This document shows positions 52,262 through 60,887 of a stretch of DNA of 64,000 bases, one piece after another. The stretch is from the NCBI GenBank assembly GCA_963703895.1, contig CAVPFX010000001.1, positions 433,439 through 497,438 on the forward strand. Reading direction: 5' to 3'. The notes beneath the pieces are model-generated. The model saw nothing but the letters and a program-made list of their open reading frames with translations. It ran no database searches and was not told where the DNA came from. Origin of the DNA: VRUE01 sp963703895 (lineage in GTDB: Bacteria > Actinomycetota > Thermoleophilia > Solirubrobacterales > 70-9). Position 1 is the stretch's first letter. Each line of letters opens with the position of its first letter. The position numbers and the translations under genes are program-made.

Positions 52262-53026
52262 ATGCGCAAGCGTTTGATTACGACACTGGCCCTCGGGGCG
52301 GCACTCGCCGTCGCGGTAGCGGGCATCGCCACGGCAGAGAAGCCGACCATCGTCCAGGCGGGGAATCTGAAGCTGACCCTGAACGGCGGCTTTACGCCGA
52401 AGGCGCTGTCGAAGACCAAGCCGAGCCCGATTACCCTCAACGTCAGCGGCAAAATCCAGACGGTCGATGGCAGCCACATCCCGGCCGTGAAGGAAATCAT
52501 CGTCGAAACCGACAAGAACGGCTCGATCGACACCAAGGGCCTGCCCAAGTGCACCTCGGGCAAACTGCAGGCGCAGGACACCGCAGCGGCGGAAAAGATC
52601 TGCAAGGACGCGATCATCGGCAGCGGCAAGACCAACGTCGAGGTCGAATTCCCCGAACAGGCACCCTTCATCGCGAAAAGTAAATTGGTCGCCTTCAACG
52701 GTGGCACCAGCGGTGGCAAGACGACGATCTACATTCACGCCTACCTGAGCTCACCGGTCTCGGCGGCAGTCGTCACCACGGTCAAAATCTCGAAAATCCA
52801 CAACGGCCGCTACGGCACCAAGTCGATCGCCTCGATCCCCAAGATCGCCGGCGGCTACGGCTCGGCGAAGGAATTCTCGCTGACCCTCGACCGCGGCTTC
52901 AATAACACACCGTTCCTCTTCGCCAAGTGCCCGGACGGTCACCTCAACGCGAAGGCCACCTCGGTCTTCTCCGACGGCACGAAGCTGACCGGTAGCTTCG
53001 TCCGCTCCTGCACCCCGAAGGGCTGA
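52262..53026 (+). CDS. Secreted four-cysteine protein, paralogue A
   Basis: The 254-aa product has a signal peptide (LITTLALGAALAVAVAGIAT, cleavage about residue 25) and a beta-rich mature region with cysteines at 97, 114, 223 and 250. Motifs shared with the paralogues: TLNGGFTPKAL, DGSHIPAVKE, GLPKC, FNGGTSGGKTTIYIHAYL, SKIHNGRYG, AGGYGS and FSDGTKLTGS. I recognise no characterised family. GGAGAG upstream is a possible ribosome site. It is followed by an intrinsic terminator, so it is transcribed alone. Confidence 0.7.
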   Translation: MRKRLITTLALGAALAVAVAGIATAEKPTIVQAGNLKLTLNGGFTPKALSKTKPSPITLNVSGKIQTVDGSHIPAVKEIIVETDKNGSIDTKGLPKCTSGKLQAQDTAAAEKICKDAIIGSGKTNVEVEFPEQAPFIAKSKLVAFNGGTSGGKTTIYIHAYLSSPVSAAVVTTVKISKIHNGRYGTKSIASIPKIAGGYGSAKEFSLTLDRGFNNTPFLFAKCPDGHLNAKATSVFSDGTKLTGSFVRSCTPKG

Positions 53027-53058
53027 TCGAAGCACTCATCTCTCAGGACGAAAAGGGG

Positions 53059-53092
53059 AAGAAAGGGCGGCCAGCGGGCCGCCCTTTCTTTT
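53059..53092 (+). terminator. Rho-independent terminator after paralogue A
   Basis: Perfect 14-bp stem AAGAAAGGGCGGCC / GGCCGCCCTTTCTT (53059-53072 and 53077-53090), loop AGCG, then TTTT at 53089-53092. It lies 33 nt after the stop at 53026, the expected position for a terminator. Confidence 0.88.
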
Positions 53093-53206
53093 GCAAAAAA
53101 AACATACAAACGCTCTAAACACTCTTTCGGTACATGGTAGTTTCTTGCGTGGGAAGCTCAAAACCACAGGCCGCATCGGGATCGGCCGTCCGGAGGAGAT
53201 GACGCC

Positions 53207-53992
53207 GTGAGCAAGCGATTGACGTTGGTACTCGCCGTTGGAATGTCCCTGGTTCTCGCGCTGGCGGGGATCGCGCTGGCCAAGGGGGTCAACCAGCCGA
53301 TCAAAGTCATCGCCGGGAACCTCGAATTGACGGCAAACGGATCCTTCAGCCCGCAGAAGCTGCCGAAGAACGAGCTTGCGCCGATCACCCTCAACATCAA
53401 CGGCAAAATCAGGACCCTGAATGGCGAGCATCCACCGGCAGTGAAGGAAGTCGTGATCGAAACCGACAAGAACGGCGCGATCAACGCCAAGGGGCTGCCT
53501 GCTTGCAGCTCGGGAAAGCTGCAAGCGCAGACCACTGAAGGGGCGAGGGCAGCCTGCAAGTCGTCGCTGATCGGTGAAGGCAAGACCAGCGTCGAGGTCG
53601 CGTTCCCCGAACAGAACCCATTCATCGTCAAAAGCGACCTGCTCGCCTTCAACGGTGGCACCAGCGGTGGCAAGACGACGATCTACCTTCACGCTTACCT
53701 GACCTCACCGGTCTCAGCGGCGGTCGTTACCACGGTCAAAGTCTCCAAAATCCACAACGGTCGCTACGGCCTCAAAACCGTGGCGGCGGTCCCCAAGATT
53801 GCCGGCGGCTACGGCTCGCCGGTCAGCTTCAGCCTGACGGTGGGCCGCAAGTTCACCTACAAGGGCAAGCAGCAGAGCTACCTTCTCGCCAAGTGCCCCG
53901 ATGGCCACCTGGATGCCAAAGGCGTGGGCGTCTTCAGCGACGGCACTCGCTTGGCGGGCAGCCTGGTCCGCGCCTGCACGCCCAAGGGCTAG
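53207..53992 (+). CDS. Secreted four-cysteine protein, paralogue B
   Basis: The 261-aa product is the closest paralogue of the gene at 52262: FNGGTSGGKTTIYLHAYL is nearly identical and a long stretch of the DNA also matches, so this is a recent tandem duplication. Signal peptide LVLAVGMSLVLALAGIALA; same four cysteines. A segment FTYKGKQQSYLLAKCPDGHL near the end replaces a shorter one in paralogue A. GTG 53207, five nt after GGAGGAGATG. The next paralogue starts 7 nt after its stop. Confidence 0.7.
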   Translation: MSKRLTLVLAVGMSLVLALAGIALAKGVNQPIKVIAGNLELTANGSFSPQKLPKNELAPITLNINGKIRTLNGEHPPAVKEVVIETDKNGAINAKGLPACSSGKLQAQTTEGARAACKSSLIGEGKTSVEVAFPEQNPFIVKSDLLAFNGGTSGGKTTIYLHAYLTSPVSAAVVTTVKVSKIHNGRYGLKTVAAVPKIAGGYGSPVSFSLTVGRKFTYKGKQQSYLLAKCPDGHLDAKGVGVFSDGTRLAGSLVRACTPKG

Positions 53993-53999
53993 GCGCCGG

Positions 54000-54770
54000 G
54001 TGCCAAGGCGCCTTACCGGGGCGCTCGCTGTAGTCGCATCGCTTTCCGTCGCCGCAACAGCGGCGGCGGAAGTGCCTTCCATCGGCTTTCCTCCCAGCAT
54101 CCGCTCCGCCTTCACCGCCCACTTCGCTCCCGAGAAGCTGCCCAGGGAGCAGCGCGGAGGTGTCAGCTTGAGGATCGACAGCCGGGTGAGGATGGAGGAC
54201 GGAAGTCATCCGCCGGCGCTCGAGGAGCTGCTTCTCGATCTCGACCGGAACGTCGCGATCGACGCCAGGGGCCTGCCGGCTTGCCGGCGGGGCCTGCTCG
54301 AAACGGACGACACTCGCGGCGCGGAAATCGACTGCGGGGAGGCCCTTGTGGGAGAAGGCAAGATCGAATTCGAGGTTGCCCGGCCCGAACAGTCGCCATT
54401 TCCGCTCCCGGGCAGATTGCTCGCCTTCAACGGCGGTGTCTCCGCCGGCAAGACAAGGATCCTGATCCACGCCTACCTGGCGACACCGATCCCCGGCCCG
54501 ATCGTCATCCCGGCCGAGGTCTCGAAAGCGGGGAAAGGGGTCTTTGGACTCGAGGCGTCGGCAAAGTTCCCGCAGCTCGCCGGCGGCTATGGCTCTGTCA
54601 CCAACCTCTCCCTGAAGCTGGGTCGCAAGTTCACCTACAAGGGCAAGCAGCAGAGCTACCTGCAGGCCAAGTGCCCCGAAGGCCGGCTGCTCGTCAAGGC
54701 CACGGACACCTTCAGCGACGGCAGCCGCCTGTCGGGCACTGTGGATCGCCCCTGCACGCCTGCGGGCTGA
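54000..54770 (+). CDS. Secreted four-cysteine protein, paralogue C
   Basis: About 256 aa, more diverged. Signal peptide ALAVVASLSVAATAAAE; then DGSHPPALEELLLDLDRNVA, GLPACRR, EIDCGEALVGEGK, LAFNGGVSAGKTRILIHAYL, FTYKGKQQSYLQAKCPEGRL and CTPAG. The four cysteines and general layout are kept. The start GTG 54000 begins 7 nt after the paralogue B stop; a frame open upstream inside paralogue B is ignored. These two may be co-transcribed. Confidence 0.65.
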   Translation: MPRRLTGALAVVASLSVAATAAAEVPSIGFPPSIRSAFTAHFAPEKLPREQRGGVSLRIDSRVRMEDGSHPPALEELLLDLDRNVAIDARGLPACRRGLLETDDTRGAEIDCGEALVGEGKIEFEVARPEQSPFPLPGRLLAFNGGVSAGKTRILIHAYLATPIPGPIVIPAEVSKAGKGVFGLEASAKFPQLAGGYGSVTNLSLKLGRKFTYKGKQQSYLQAKCPEGRLLVKATDTFSDGSRLSGTVDRPCTPAG

Positions 54771-54779
54771 TCGTGTCGC

Positions 54780-55502
54780 TCAGTCGCGCGGGTCGATCAG
54801 GTCGGTGGGGGCCGGAGGAATCAATCCCTCCGCTTCCCGCCGCCGCTCGCCCCGCCGCAGCATCCTCTGAGTGAGGATCGCGATGCTGAGAATCGCGGTG
54901 GCGCCGAGGCTGAGCTGGATGCTCAGCAGCCCCTCGCGGGTCCAGTAGACGTCGCGCAGGTCAAGCAGCAGCGCCGCCTCGTCGAAGGTCAGCCCCATGC
55001 CGACGCCGGTGGTGATCGCGAGCCGCTCTTCCAGCGCCTCGTCGTCGGTCAAGAGGGCGGTCGTGCCCGAGGCGAAAGCGAGCACGATGCCGGGCACGAA
55101 GTGGTGGATGTGGTGGCCGCCGACGCTGACGTTGCGGAATGGTCCCCACTCGTCACGAATGCCAAGGGTCGAGAGGCGTACCAGCGCGAAGGAGCCCAGG
55201 AAGCCGGCGAGCAGGTTGAAGAGGACGGTTTCGGAACGCGGCGCCTCGTCATAGCCGCCGACGGCGACGCTGACCGTGTCGATGGCGGCCGCGGGTGCCG
55301 CTTCGACCAGCCGCTCTCCGTCGTCCTCCTGGCGGGCGCGGCGCTGCAGCATGCGGCCGAACTGGCCGGCGAGGACGACCCCTGCTCCTCCCAGCGCGAC
55401 GGTGGCGAGGCCGATCGTGGCCCGCTCCGAGCGCGCCCAGTGGAAATGGGTCCTCGCCTTGGCGCGCCGGGTTAGACGAGTCGGCAAGCGAGGCGAGCCC
55501 AT
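54780..55502 (-). CDS. Membrane protein with HHIHHF motif
   Basis: The 240-aa product has about four to six hydrophobic stretches, including IGLATVALGGAGVVLAGQFG, LLAGFLGSFALVRLSTLGI and LSIQLSLGATAILSIAILTQ. The central motif VGGHHIHHFVPGIVLAFASG carries four histidines near a membrane helix and suggests metal binding. I do not recognise a characterised family, though such proteins occur in actinobacteria. ATG 55502. It lies downstream of rplI on the same strand, 30 bp on. Confidence 0.6.
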   Translation of the reverse strand: MGSPRLPTRLTRRAKARTHFHWARSERATIGLATVALGGAGVVLAGQFGRMLQRRARQEDDGERLVEAAPAAAIDTVSVAVGGYDEAPRSETVLFNLLAGFLGSFALVRLSTLGIRDEWGPFRNVSVGGHHIHHFVPGIVLAFASGTTALLTDDEALEERLAITTGVGMGLTFDEAALLLDLRDVYWTREGLLSIQLSLGATAILSIAILTQRMLRRGERRREAEGLIPPAPTDLIDPRD

Positions 55503-55532
55503 GCCCCGCAGCCTAACGGCGCTCGGCCGCTC

Positions 55533-55986
55533 TCAGCGTTCCTCGGTGACGATCGTCTTCACCGTGGCGATGGCGCCATCGGCGAGCTCGATCTCGACCA
55601 TGTGGGTGCCGATCTCGCGGATCGGCTGCTCGAGGAGGATCTTGCGCCGGTCGATGCGCAGATCGCGAGCGTCCTGGATCGCCTCGGCGATCTCCTTGAC
55701 CCCGACGGAGCCGAAGAGCTTGCCGTCCTCGCCAGCGCGCTGGTAGATCGTCAAGACGGTCTTGGAGAGCAGCGAGGCCGCTTGCTCTTCGCGCTCGGCG
55801 CGGGCTTTCTCGGCCTTTTCGGTCGCGGCCTGGCGACGCTGAGCCTGCTCCAGCGCACCCGGCTGTCGCGGGGGCCGCCAGCTTGCGCGGGATCAGGTAG
55901 TTGCGCAGGTAGCCGGGCGATACGTCGACCGGCTCGCCGCGCTGGCCGAGCTGCTCAACGTCCTCGAGCAGGATGGCCTGCGTCAT
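55533..55986 (-). CDS. rplI: Large ribosomal subunit protein bL9 (frameshifted in this sequence)
   Basis: bL9 binds 23S rRNA at the L1 stalk base. The N-terminus MTQAILLEDVEQLGQRGEPV then VSPGYLRNYLIPRKLAAPAT is standard. At about 55859 the frame changes; one base over, ALEQAQRRQAATEKAEKARA follows and the C-domain continues to IYQRAGEDGKLFGSVGVKEI and ADGAIATVKTIVTEER, ending at 55533. A single inserted base explains this in an otherwise conserved gene. The start overlaps the rpsR stop by one base. Confidence 0.92.
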
Positions 55987-56249
55987 CAGCGCTCTCCGAC
56001 GTAAGGCAGGAGGGCGATCTCGCGGGCGCGCTTCACCGCCACGGAAAGCTGACGCTGGTGCTTGCGCGAGAGGCCAGTGACCCGGCGGCCGCGTGTCTTC
56101 CCCTTGTCGGAGAGGAAGCGGCGCAGCAGGTTGAGGTCCTTGTAGTCGACTTCCTCGGAGTTGATCCGCGTGTATTTGCGCGGCCGCGTGCGATCGTCGC
56201 GACGACCGCGGCGGGGCGTCGATGAAGTCGAGTCATTGGTTCGAGCCAT
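55986..56249 (-). CDS. rpsR: Small ribosomal subunit protein bS18
   Basis: The 87-aa protein contains the conserved bS18 core: DYKDLNLLRRFLSDKGK, RRVTGLSRKHQRQLSVAVKR and AREIALLPYVGER. The N-terminus (MARTNDSTSSTPRRGRRDDR) is basic and longer than E. coli S18. ATG 56249 is preferred over an in-frame start at 56261. It lies in the standard rpsF-ssb-rpsR-rplI order on this strand. Confidence 0.95.
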   Translation of the reverse strand: MARTNDSTSSTPRRGRRDDRTRPRKYTRINSEEVDYKDLNLLRRFLSDKGKTRGRRVTGLSRKHQRQLSVAVKRAREIALLPYVGER

Positions 56250-56306
56250 ACGGGCTGGCAATCCTACAGAGATCGCAGCCCGAGCCCGGACCCCTCGCGC
56301 CTTGGG

Positions 56307-56780
56307 CTAGAAGGGGATGTCGTCGTCGCCACCGCCGCCGCCGGCTGCCGCGCCGGCGAAGTCGGAGGAGTCGGCGGGCACGTCGGCGCTGGGGCTGAAG
56401 CCGCCGCCTTCGTTGCCGCCACCCCCACCGGAGCCGTCACGCGAGCCGAGGAACTGCACCGAGTTGGCGATGATCTCGACCTTCTGCCGCTTGCCGCCGC
56501 CGTCTTTGGCCTCCCACTCGCGCCAGTCGAGGCGACCTTCGACCGCGACTGGGCGGCCCTTGGAGAGGTAGTTGGCGCAGTTCTCCCCCTGCGCGCCCCA
56601 GACCTTGACGTCGAAGTAGTTGGGCTTGTCTTCCCATTCGCCGGTCTGACCGTTCTTGCGGCGTGAGTTGACGGCCACGCGCAGCTCGCAAACCGCCGTG
56701 CCTCCACCGGTATGGCGCAGCTCCGGATCGCGGGTCAGGTTTCCGGTGATGACCACTACGTTCACATTCGACGCTGCCAC
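56307..56780 (-). CDS. ssb: Single-stranded DNA-binding protein
   Basis: The 157-aa SSB has an OB-fold (NVVVITGNLTRDPELRHTGG, NYFDVKVWGAQGENCANYLS, GRPVAVEGRLDWREWE), a glycine-rich linker (DGSGGGGGNEGGGFSP) and the C-terminal acidic tip DDDIPF that recruits partner proteins. GTG 56780 is the start. Encoded between rpsF and rpsR, the usual place. Confidence 0.95.
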   Translation of the reverse strand: MAASNVNVVVITGNLTRDPELRHTGGGTAVCELRVAVNSRRKNGQTGEWEDKPNYFDVKVWGAQGENCANYLSKGRPVAVEGRLDWREWEAKDGGGKRQKVEIIANSVQFLGSRDGSGGGGGNEGGGFSPSADVPADSSDFAGAAAGGGGGDDDIPF

Positions 56781-56922
56781 GGCTCTCAGCTCCTCTGAAT
56801 CGTTGTCTGGATTCCAGTCTAAGAGCGTTGGCGGCGCGACTCTTCCCTTCGGAGCCGCAATCTCCGCACAATTCCAAGCGGAAGCCCCGATCGAGGTCGG
56901 CTAGCGGTGGACTTGAGCGGCG

Positions 56923-57387
56923 CTACTCAGCGGGAGCGGCCGGTGCGTCGACGCTCTCGGCGTCGCCGTTGCTCTCGGCCGGCTCGGAATCCGGCTCGGC
57001 GGCAACCGCGGGGCGGGGCGGGCCCTGGGGACCGCGGTCGCGTGAAGCGCCGGGCGCCGGAGCGGCAACCGTGGGCGGCACCATTACCGGCGCGTCGGCA
57101 TCGACTTTGAAGATCCGGAAGCGCAGCACGCCGTCGGCGATCTTCAGGTTGTGGTTGAGCTCGTCGAGCAGCTCGGTCGGTGCCTCGAAGCGGAGCCAGC
57201 GGTAGTCGGCCTCGTTTCGCCCGCCGATTTCGTAGGCCATCTTGCGCAGGCCCCATTTGTTCTCATGCTTGAGCGTCCCTTTGCCCTCGATCCGGCGGCG
57301 CACATCTTGCGCAAGCGCATCGCGTCCGGCCTCATCTGGGCCGGGGTCAAGCATCAGGACCAGCTCGTATTCACGTGGGGCTGCCAA
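56923..57387 (-). CDS. rpsF: Small ribosomal subunit protein bS6
   Basis: The 154-aa product has the bS6 core (YELVLMLDPGPDEAGRDALA, NKWGLRKMAYEIGGRNEADY, LKIADGVLRFRIFKVDAD) over about 98 residues and a proline/alanine/acidic tail of about 55 residues (AAPAPGASRDRGPQGPPRPA) that ordinary S6 proteins lack. TTG 57387 start. First of the ribosomal rpsF-ssb-rpsR-rplI operon. Confidence 0.93.
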   Translation of the reverse strand: MAAPREYELVLMLDPGPDEAGRDALAQDVRRRIEGKGTLKHENKWGLRKMAYEIGGRNEADYRWLRFEAPTELLDELNHNLKIADGVLRFRIFKVDADAPVMVPPTVAAPAPGASRDRGPQGPPRPAVAAEPDSEPAESNGDAESVDAPAAPAE

Positions 57388-57405
57388 AACGGCGAGGGAC
57401 TATAG

Positions 57406-57912
57406 CTAGTGCGGCGCAAACTCCATCGACCCGTCGTCGGGCGGAGGCGGGGTGGGAGCGGGTTCAGGCGGGGGTTTCGGGGGCGGGGGAGGGACGAATT
57501 CGGGCGGAGGGACGGGTTCAGGGACCGACCGGACGGCGGGCGGGTCCTGTCGTCGGGTGGGGGTGCTCGGCTTGTGCTGCGCGCTTCTTCGGGCAACGGG
57601 TCGATGCGGTTTCTGCTTTGAGGTCTCGCCCTCAGAAGCCTCCGCACGGCGCCGAGCACCCCCACCCGACACCACCCGCCCGAGACGCCGCTTGGTCCCA
57701 GGGTCCGAGCCTCTGCCAGAACCCGTGTCCTCTCGCAGCTCCGAAACCACCGGACCAGAACGAGCTTCAACCCGCGGCAGTCCAACGTCAGCAGGAAGCG
57801 GAGCAGGCGCCGGCGGCTTCAGCAAGCTGGGTCCGATCCGAAGCGCCAGGAGGACTCCGGCGACTCCAAGGAGCGCCAGTCCAGCTTGAGACCAACGGAC
57901 CCGGACACGCAT
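57406..57912 (-). CDS. Proline-rich single-pass membrane protein
   Basis: The 168-aa product has a short basic N-terminus, one helix (QAGLALLGVAGVLLALRIGP), then an extended arginine- and proline-rich region ending in PPPEFVPPPPPKPPPEPAPT and PPPPDDGSMEFAPH. This low-complexity tail probably crosses the cell wall or binds SH3-like or peptidoglycan partners. No family is recognised. It stands 18 nt upstream of rpsF on the same strand. The start is ATG 57912. Confidence 0.5.
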   Translation of the reverse strand: MRVRVRWSQAGLALLGVAGVLLALRIGPSLLKPPAPAPLPADVGLPRVEARSGPVVSELREDTGSGRGSDPGTKRRLGRVVSGGGARRRAEASEGETSKQKPHRPVARRSAQHKPSTPTRRQDPPAVRSVPEPVPPPEFVPPPPPKPPPEPAPTPPPPDDGSMEFAPH

Positions 57913-57960
57913 TCCCGACTAAGCCCCCAGCTCTGGGATGTCTTCCCCAAGCCGATCGCT

Positions 57961-58076
57961 GGATAGGACGGGCACCCCTCCGAACGTCTTGCACTTTTTT
58001 CGGGCATAGCATCGGGCGACAGCCCTCCCCGGCTTCTTCGAAAAAAGTTAAGAGAGGAGGGGTGCCCGTCCTATCC
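57961..58076. repeat. Class I palindromic element, copy 3
   Basis: Perfect 21-bp arms at 57961-57981 and 58056-58076 (left arm starts GGATAGGACGGGCACCCCTC). Interior GAACGTCTTGCACTTTTTTC begins at 57982 and CGAAAAAAGTTAAG lies at 58039-58052, same orientation as the copy at 11184-11301. It occupies the gap between the divergent proline-rich gene and otsA, so it forms part of both leaders. Confidence 0.9.
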
Positions 58077-58130
58077 CACCGCACCGTTCGCGTTGGAGAG
58101 AATTGCCACTCTGGGTAGTCTGAGCACCGC

Positions 58131-59594
58131 GTGTCAGCCTCCGACCCACTGATCATTGTCTCGAACCGCGGCCCGGCCCAGTTCGAGCTCGACGAGGCGG
58201 GGGAGCGCACCGTGCAGCGGGGCGGCGGTGGGCTGGTGACCGCGCTTTCGGGCCTGGTCTCCCACCGCGACGCGCTCTGGATCGCCTCGGCGATGACCGA
58301 CGAGGACGTCGCCGTCTCCGAGGAGCGCGGCGGCCCGGTCGAGCTCTCGATCGACGGCATCGACTACCGGGTGCTGCTGGTCGGCTCCGAGGCCGAGGCC
58401 TACGACCGCTTCTACAACGTGATCGCCAACCCGATCCTCTGGTTCATCCAGCACTACCTCTGGGACCTCTCCAACGCGCCGGACATCCGCCAAGAGGAGC
58501 TCGACGCCTGGGACCTCGGCTACCAGGCGGTCAACCGCGACATCGCCAACGCGGTGCTGGGTCAGATCGAGGGGCGCGAGCGGCCGCTGGTGATGCTGCA
58601 CGACTACCACCTCTACACGGCGCCGGGAATGATCCGCGAAGCCCGGCCCGACGCCTTCCTGCACCACTTCGTCCACATCCCCTGGTCACAGCCCGACAGC
58701 TGGCGCATCCTGCCCAACCGGATCCGCGAGGCGCTCTTCCGCGGCATGCTCGCCAACGACATCATCGGCTTCCACACCCACGCCTACTGCATCAACTTCA
58801 TCCGCTGCTGCGACGAACTGCTCGAGGTCGACGTCGACTACGACCAGGGGATCGTCCGCCACGCCGGCGGCGAGACTCGCACCCGCGCCTACCCGCTCTC
58901 GATCGACGCCGAGCGGCTGCGCCGGGCGGCGGAGTCGCCCGAGGTCGCCGCCGCCGAGCGCGAGGTGCTGGAGCGCCGCCGCAAGCACCTGATCATCCGC
59001 GTCGACCGCGCCGACCTCTCCAAGAACGTGCTGCGCGGCTTCACCGCCTTCGACACCTTCCTCACCCAGCACCCCGAGTTCCGCGAACAGGTCACCTTCA
59101 TCGCCCACCTGCAGCCCTCGCGCGAGGACGTGGTCGAGTACGCCGAGTACATGGAGCGGATCAACGCTCTGGTCGCGGTCGTCAACCACCGCCACGGCAC
59201 CACCGACTGGATGCCGATCGACCTCAAGGTCTACGAGAACTTCCCCGAGGCGGTTGCCCGCTACAAGCACTTCGACCTGCTGATGGTCAACTCGCTCTTC
59301 GACGGCATGAACCTGGTCGCCAAGGAGGCACCCGCGGTCAATACCCGCGACGGGGTGCTGATGCTCTCCGAGAACACCGGCTCGCACGAGGAGCTCGCCG
59401 ACTCCGTGCTCTCGGTCAACCCCTTCGACATCCAGGAGCAGGCCGACGCGATCTACCGGGCGCTGACGATGGAGCCGGAGGAGCGGCGGCTGCGGGCGCA
59501 GCACCTCAAGGAGCTGGTCTTCTCGCGCAACCCGGGCGACTGGGTCGACGATCAGCTCAAGGACATCGGCGAGCTGCGCGAAGCGGTCGGCTGA
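58131..59594 (+). CDS. otsA: Trehalose-6-phosphate synthase, GT20
   Basis: The 487-aa GT20 enzyme links UDP-glucose to glucose-6-phosphate. Motifs: SNRGPAQFELDEAGERTVQR, GGGGLVTALSGL, MLHDYHLYTAPGMIREARPD, HHFVHIPWSQPDSWRILPNR, DIIGFHTHAYCINFIRCCDE, DGMNLVAKEAPAVNTRDGVL and SENTGSHEELADSVLSVNPF. GTG 58131 is the start. No otsB phosphatase gene is adjacent. A convergent neighbour encodes a TreT-like enzyme, giving two possible routes to trehalose. Confidence 0.92.
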   Translation: MSASDPLIIVSNRGPAQFELDEAGERTVQRGGGGLVTALSGLVSHRDALWIASAMTDEDVAVSEERGGPVELSIDGIDYRVLLVGSEAEAYDRFYNVIANPILWFIQHYLWDLSNAPDIRQEELDAWDLGYQAVNRDIANAVLGQIEGRERPLVMLHDYHLYTAPGMIREARPDAFLHHFVHIPWSQPDSWRILPNRIREALFRGMLANDIIGFHTHAYCINFIRCCDELLEVDVDYDQGIVRHAGGETRTRAYPLSIDAERLRRAAESPEVAAAEREVLERRRKHLIIRVDRADLSKNVLRGFTAFDTFLTQHPEFREQVTFIAHLQPSREDVVEYAEYMERINALVAVVNHRHGTTDWMPIDLKVYENFPEAVARYKHFDLLMVNSLFDGMNLVAKEAPAVNTRDGVLMLSENTGSHEELADSVLSVNPFDIQEQADAIYRALTMEPEERRLRAQHLKELVFSRNPGDWVDDQLKDIGELREAVG

Positions 59595-59612
59595 CGCCGC
59601 GGTAGCCCGGGC

Positions 59613-60851
59613 TCAGGTATCGAGCTCGGCCAGCAGCTCGACCCAGTCGCGCAGCAGGCGCGGCGAGAGGAACTCCTTGCGGGCGTGTTCCTTGCCGGCC
59701 CGGCCGAGGCGCTTGCCCAGCTCGGGGTCGGCGAGGATCTCGAGGCAGCGCTGCGCGCACTGCTCGGGCGAGTCGACCAGGAAGCCGGTCTCGCCGTCGC
59801 TGATCTGCAGCGGGATGCCACCGACGTTGCCGCCGATCGTCGGCCGCCCCTTCCAGAGCGCCTCGGTCACGGTCAGGCCGAAACCCTCGCGGATCGACTT
59901 CTGCATGCAGACGTCGGACTGCGACTGGAAGGCGTTGACCTCGATCGCGCCGACGTTGTTGAGGTTGTTGAGGATCTTGATGTCCTCGTCGCCTTCGGCG
60001 TACTCGAAGGTGTGCTGGAAGAACTCCCAGCCCTCCGGGTCGTCGGTCGCCATCGAGCCGACCAGGGCGAGCTGCACCTCGGGGATCTGCTCGTGGACGA
60101 TCCGGTAGGCGTCGATCACGCCCATCGGGTCCTTCCAGGGGTCGAAGCGCGAGACCTGGGTCAGCAGCGGCCGGTCGACGTCGATGCCGAACTGGCGGGC
60201 GACGAAGGCGGCGTCGTCGGGCGAGAAGGCCATGTTCTTCGGCGAGAGCGGGTCGATCGCCGGCGGGATGATCTTCACCCCGTTGTGACCGTCGATGCCC
60301 TTCGGCACATAGGTCGGCAGGTGCCAGACGGTCGCGTCGTATTCCTCGATCATCGGCAGCAGGCGGGCGATCGGCTCCGGGTTGGGCTCGGAGAGGTCGA
60401 TGTGGCAGCGCCAGATCCAGTTGCGGCCCTTCTCCTTGGCGCCGCGGTGCAGGCCGATCGGCTGCGGGTCGTGGACGATCACCGTGTCCCACTCGCCCTG
60501 CAGGCCCTCGGCGTTGATCGCGTTGATCTCGTCGAACAGATCCCATTCGGAGTCGCTCAGGGTCTCCGGGGCTCCCTGCAGCGAGTTATGGAGCAGCTTG
60601 GTCGCGTTGTAGAACTCCTCTTTGCCGAAGATCACGTGCCAGTGGGCGTCGAGGCCGATGTCGCGCATCAGCGGCACGATCGTGTAGAGGATCTCCGAGA
60701 CGCCGCCGCCGAAGGCGGTGGCGCTGACGTGCAGAACGCGATGGCCTTTCATCGGCTCCGCCAGCTCGCGAATCCGTTCGATCGTCTCCTTGCCGGCGAT
60801 GTGGGTGTAGTCGGCGAGGGACTTGTGGCCTAGTGAGACTTCCTGAAGCAT
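59613..60851 (-). CDS. treT: TreT-like trehalose glycosyltransferring synthase, GT4
   Basis: The 412-aa GT4 glycosyltransferase shows the usual N-terminal (RVLHVSATAFGGGVSEILYT) and C-terminal motifs (QSDVCMQKSIREGFGLTVTE, GIPLQISDGETGFLVDSPEQ), and matches TreT-type trehalose synthases in its overall length and segments such as HIDLSEPNPEPIARLLPMIE, and IIPPAIDPLSPKNMAFSPDD. TreT joins ADP- or UDP-glucose and glucose directly to trehalose. It converges on otsA with an 18-bp gap. The donor is not known; the symbol is by similarity of pattern only. Confidence 0.82.
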   Translation of the reverse strand: MLQEVSLGHKSLADYTHIAGKETIERIRELAEPMKGHRVLHVSATAFGGGVSEILYTIVPLMRDIGLDAHWHVIFGKEEFYNATKLLHNSLQGAPETLSDSEWDLFDEINAINAEGLQGEWDTVIVHDPQPIGLHRGAKEKGRNWIWRCHIDLSEPNPEPIARLLPMIEEYDATVWHLPTYVPKGIDGHNGVKIIPPAIDPLSPKNMAFSPDDAAFVARQFGIDVDRPLLTQVSRFDPWKDPMGVIDAYRIVHEQIPEVQLALVGSMATDDPEGWEFFQHTFEYAEGDEDIKILNNLNNVGAIEVNAFQSQSDVCMQKSIREGFGLTVTEALWKGRPTIGGNVGGIPLQISDGETGFLVDSPEQCAQRCLEILADPELGKRLGRAGKEHARKEFLSPRLLRDWVELLAELDT

Positions 60852-60887
60852 CGGGGAGTTCTACATCGCCCGGCGGTCGCCCGTGCT

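Noticed and set aside
57961..58076. Reading the class I palindromes as Rho-independent terminators
   Set aside because: No poly-T follows either arm, one copy lies over a start codon, and the conserved sequence is interior, not in the stem.
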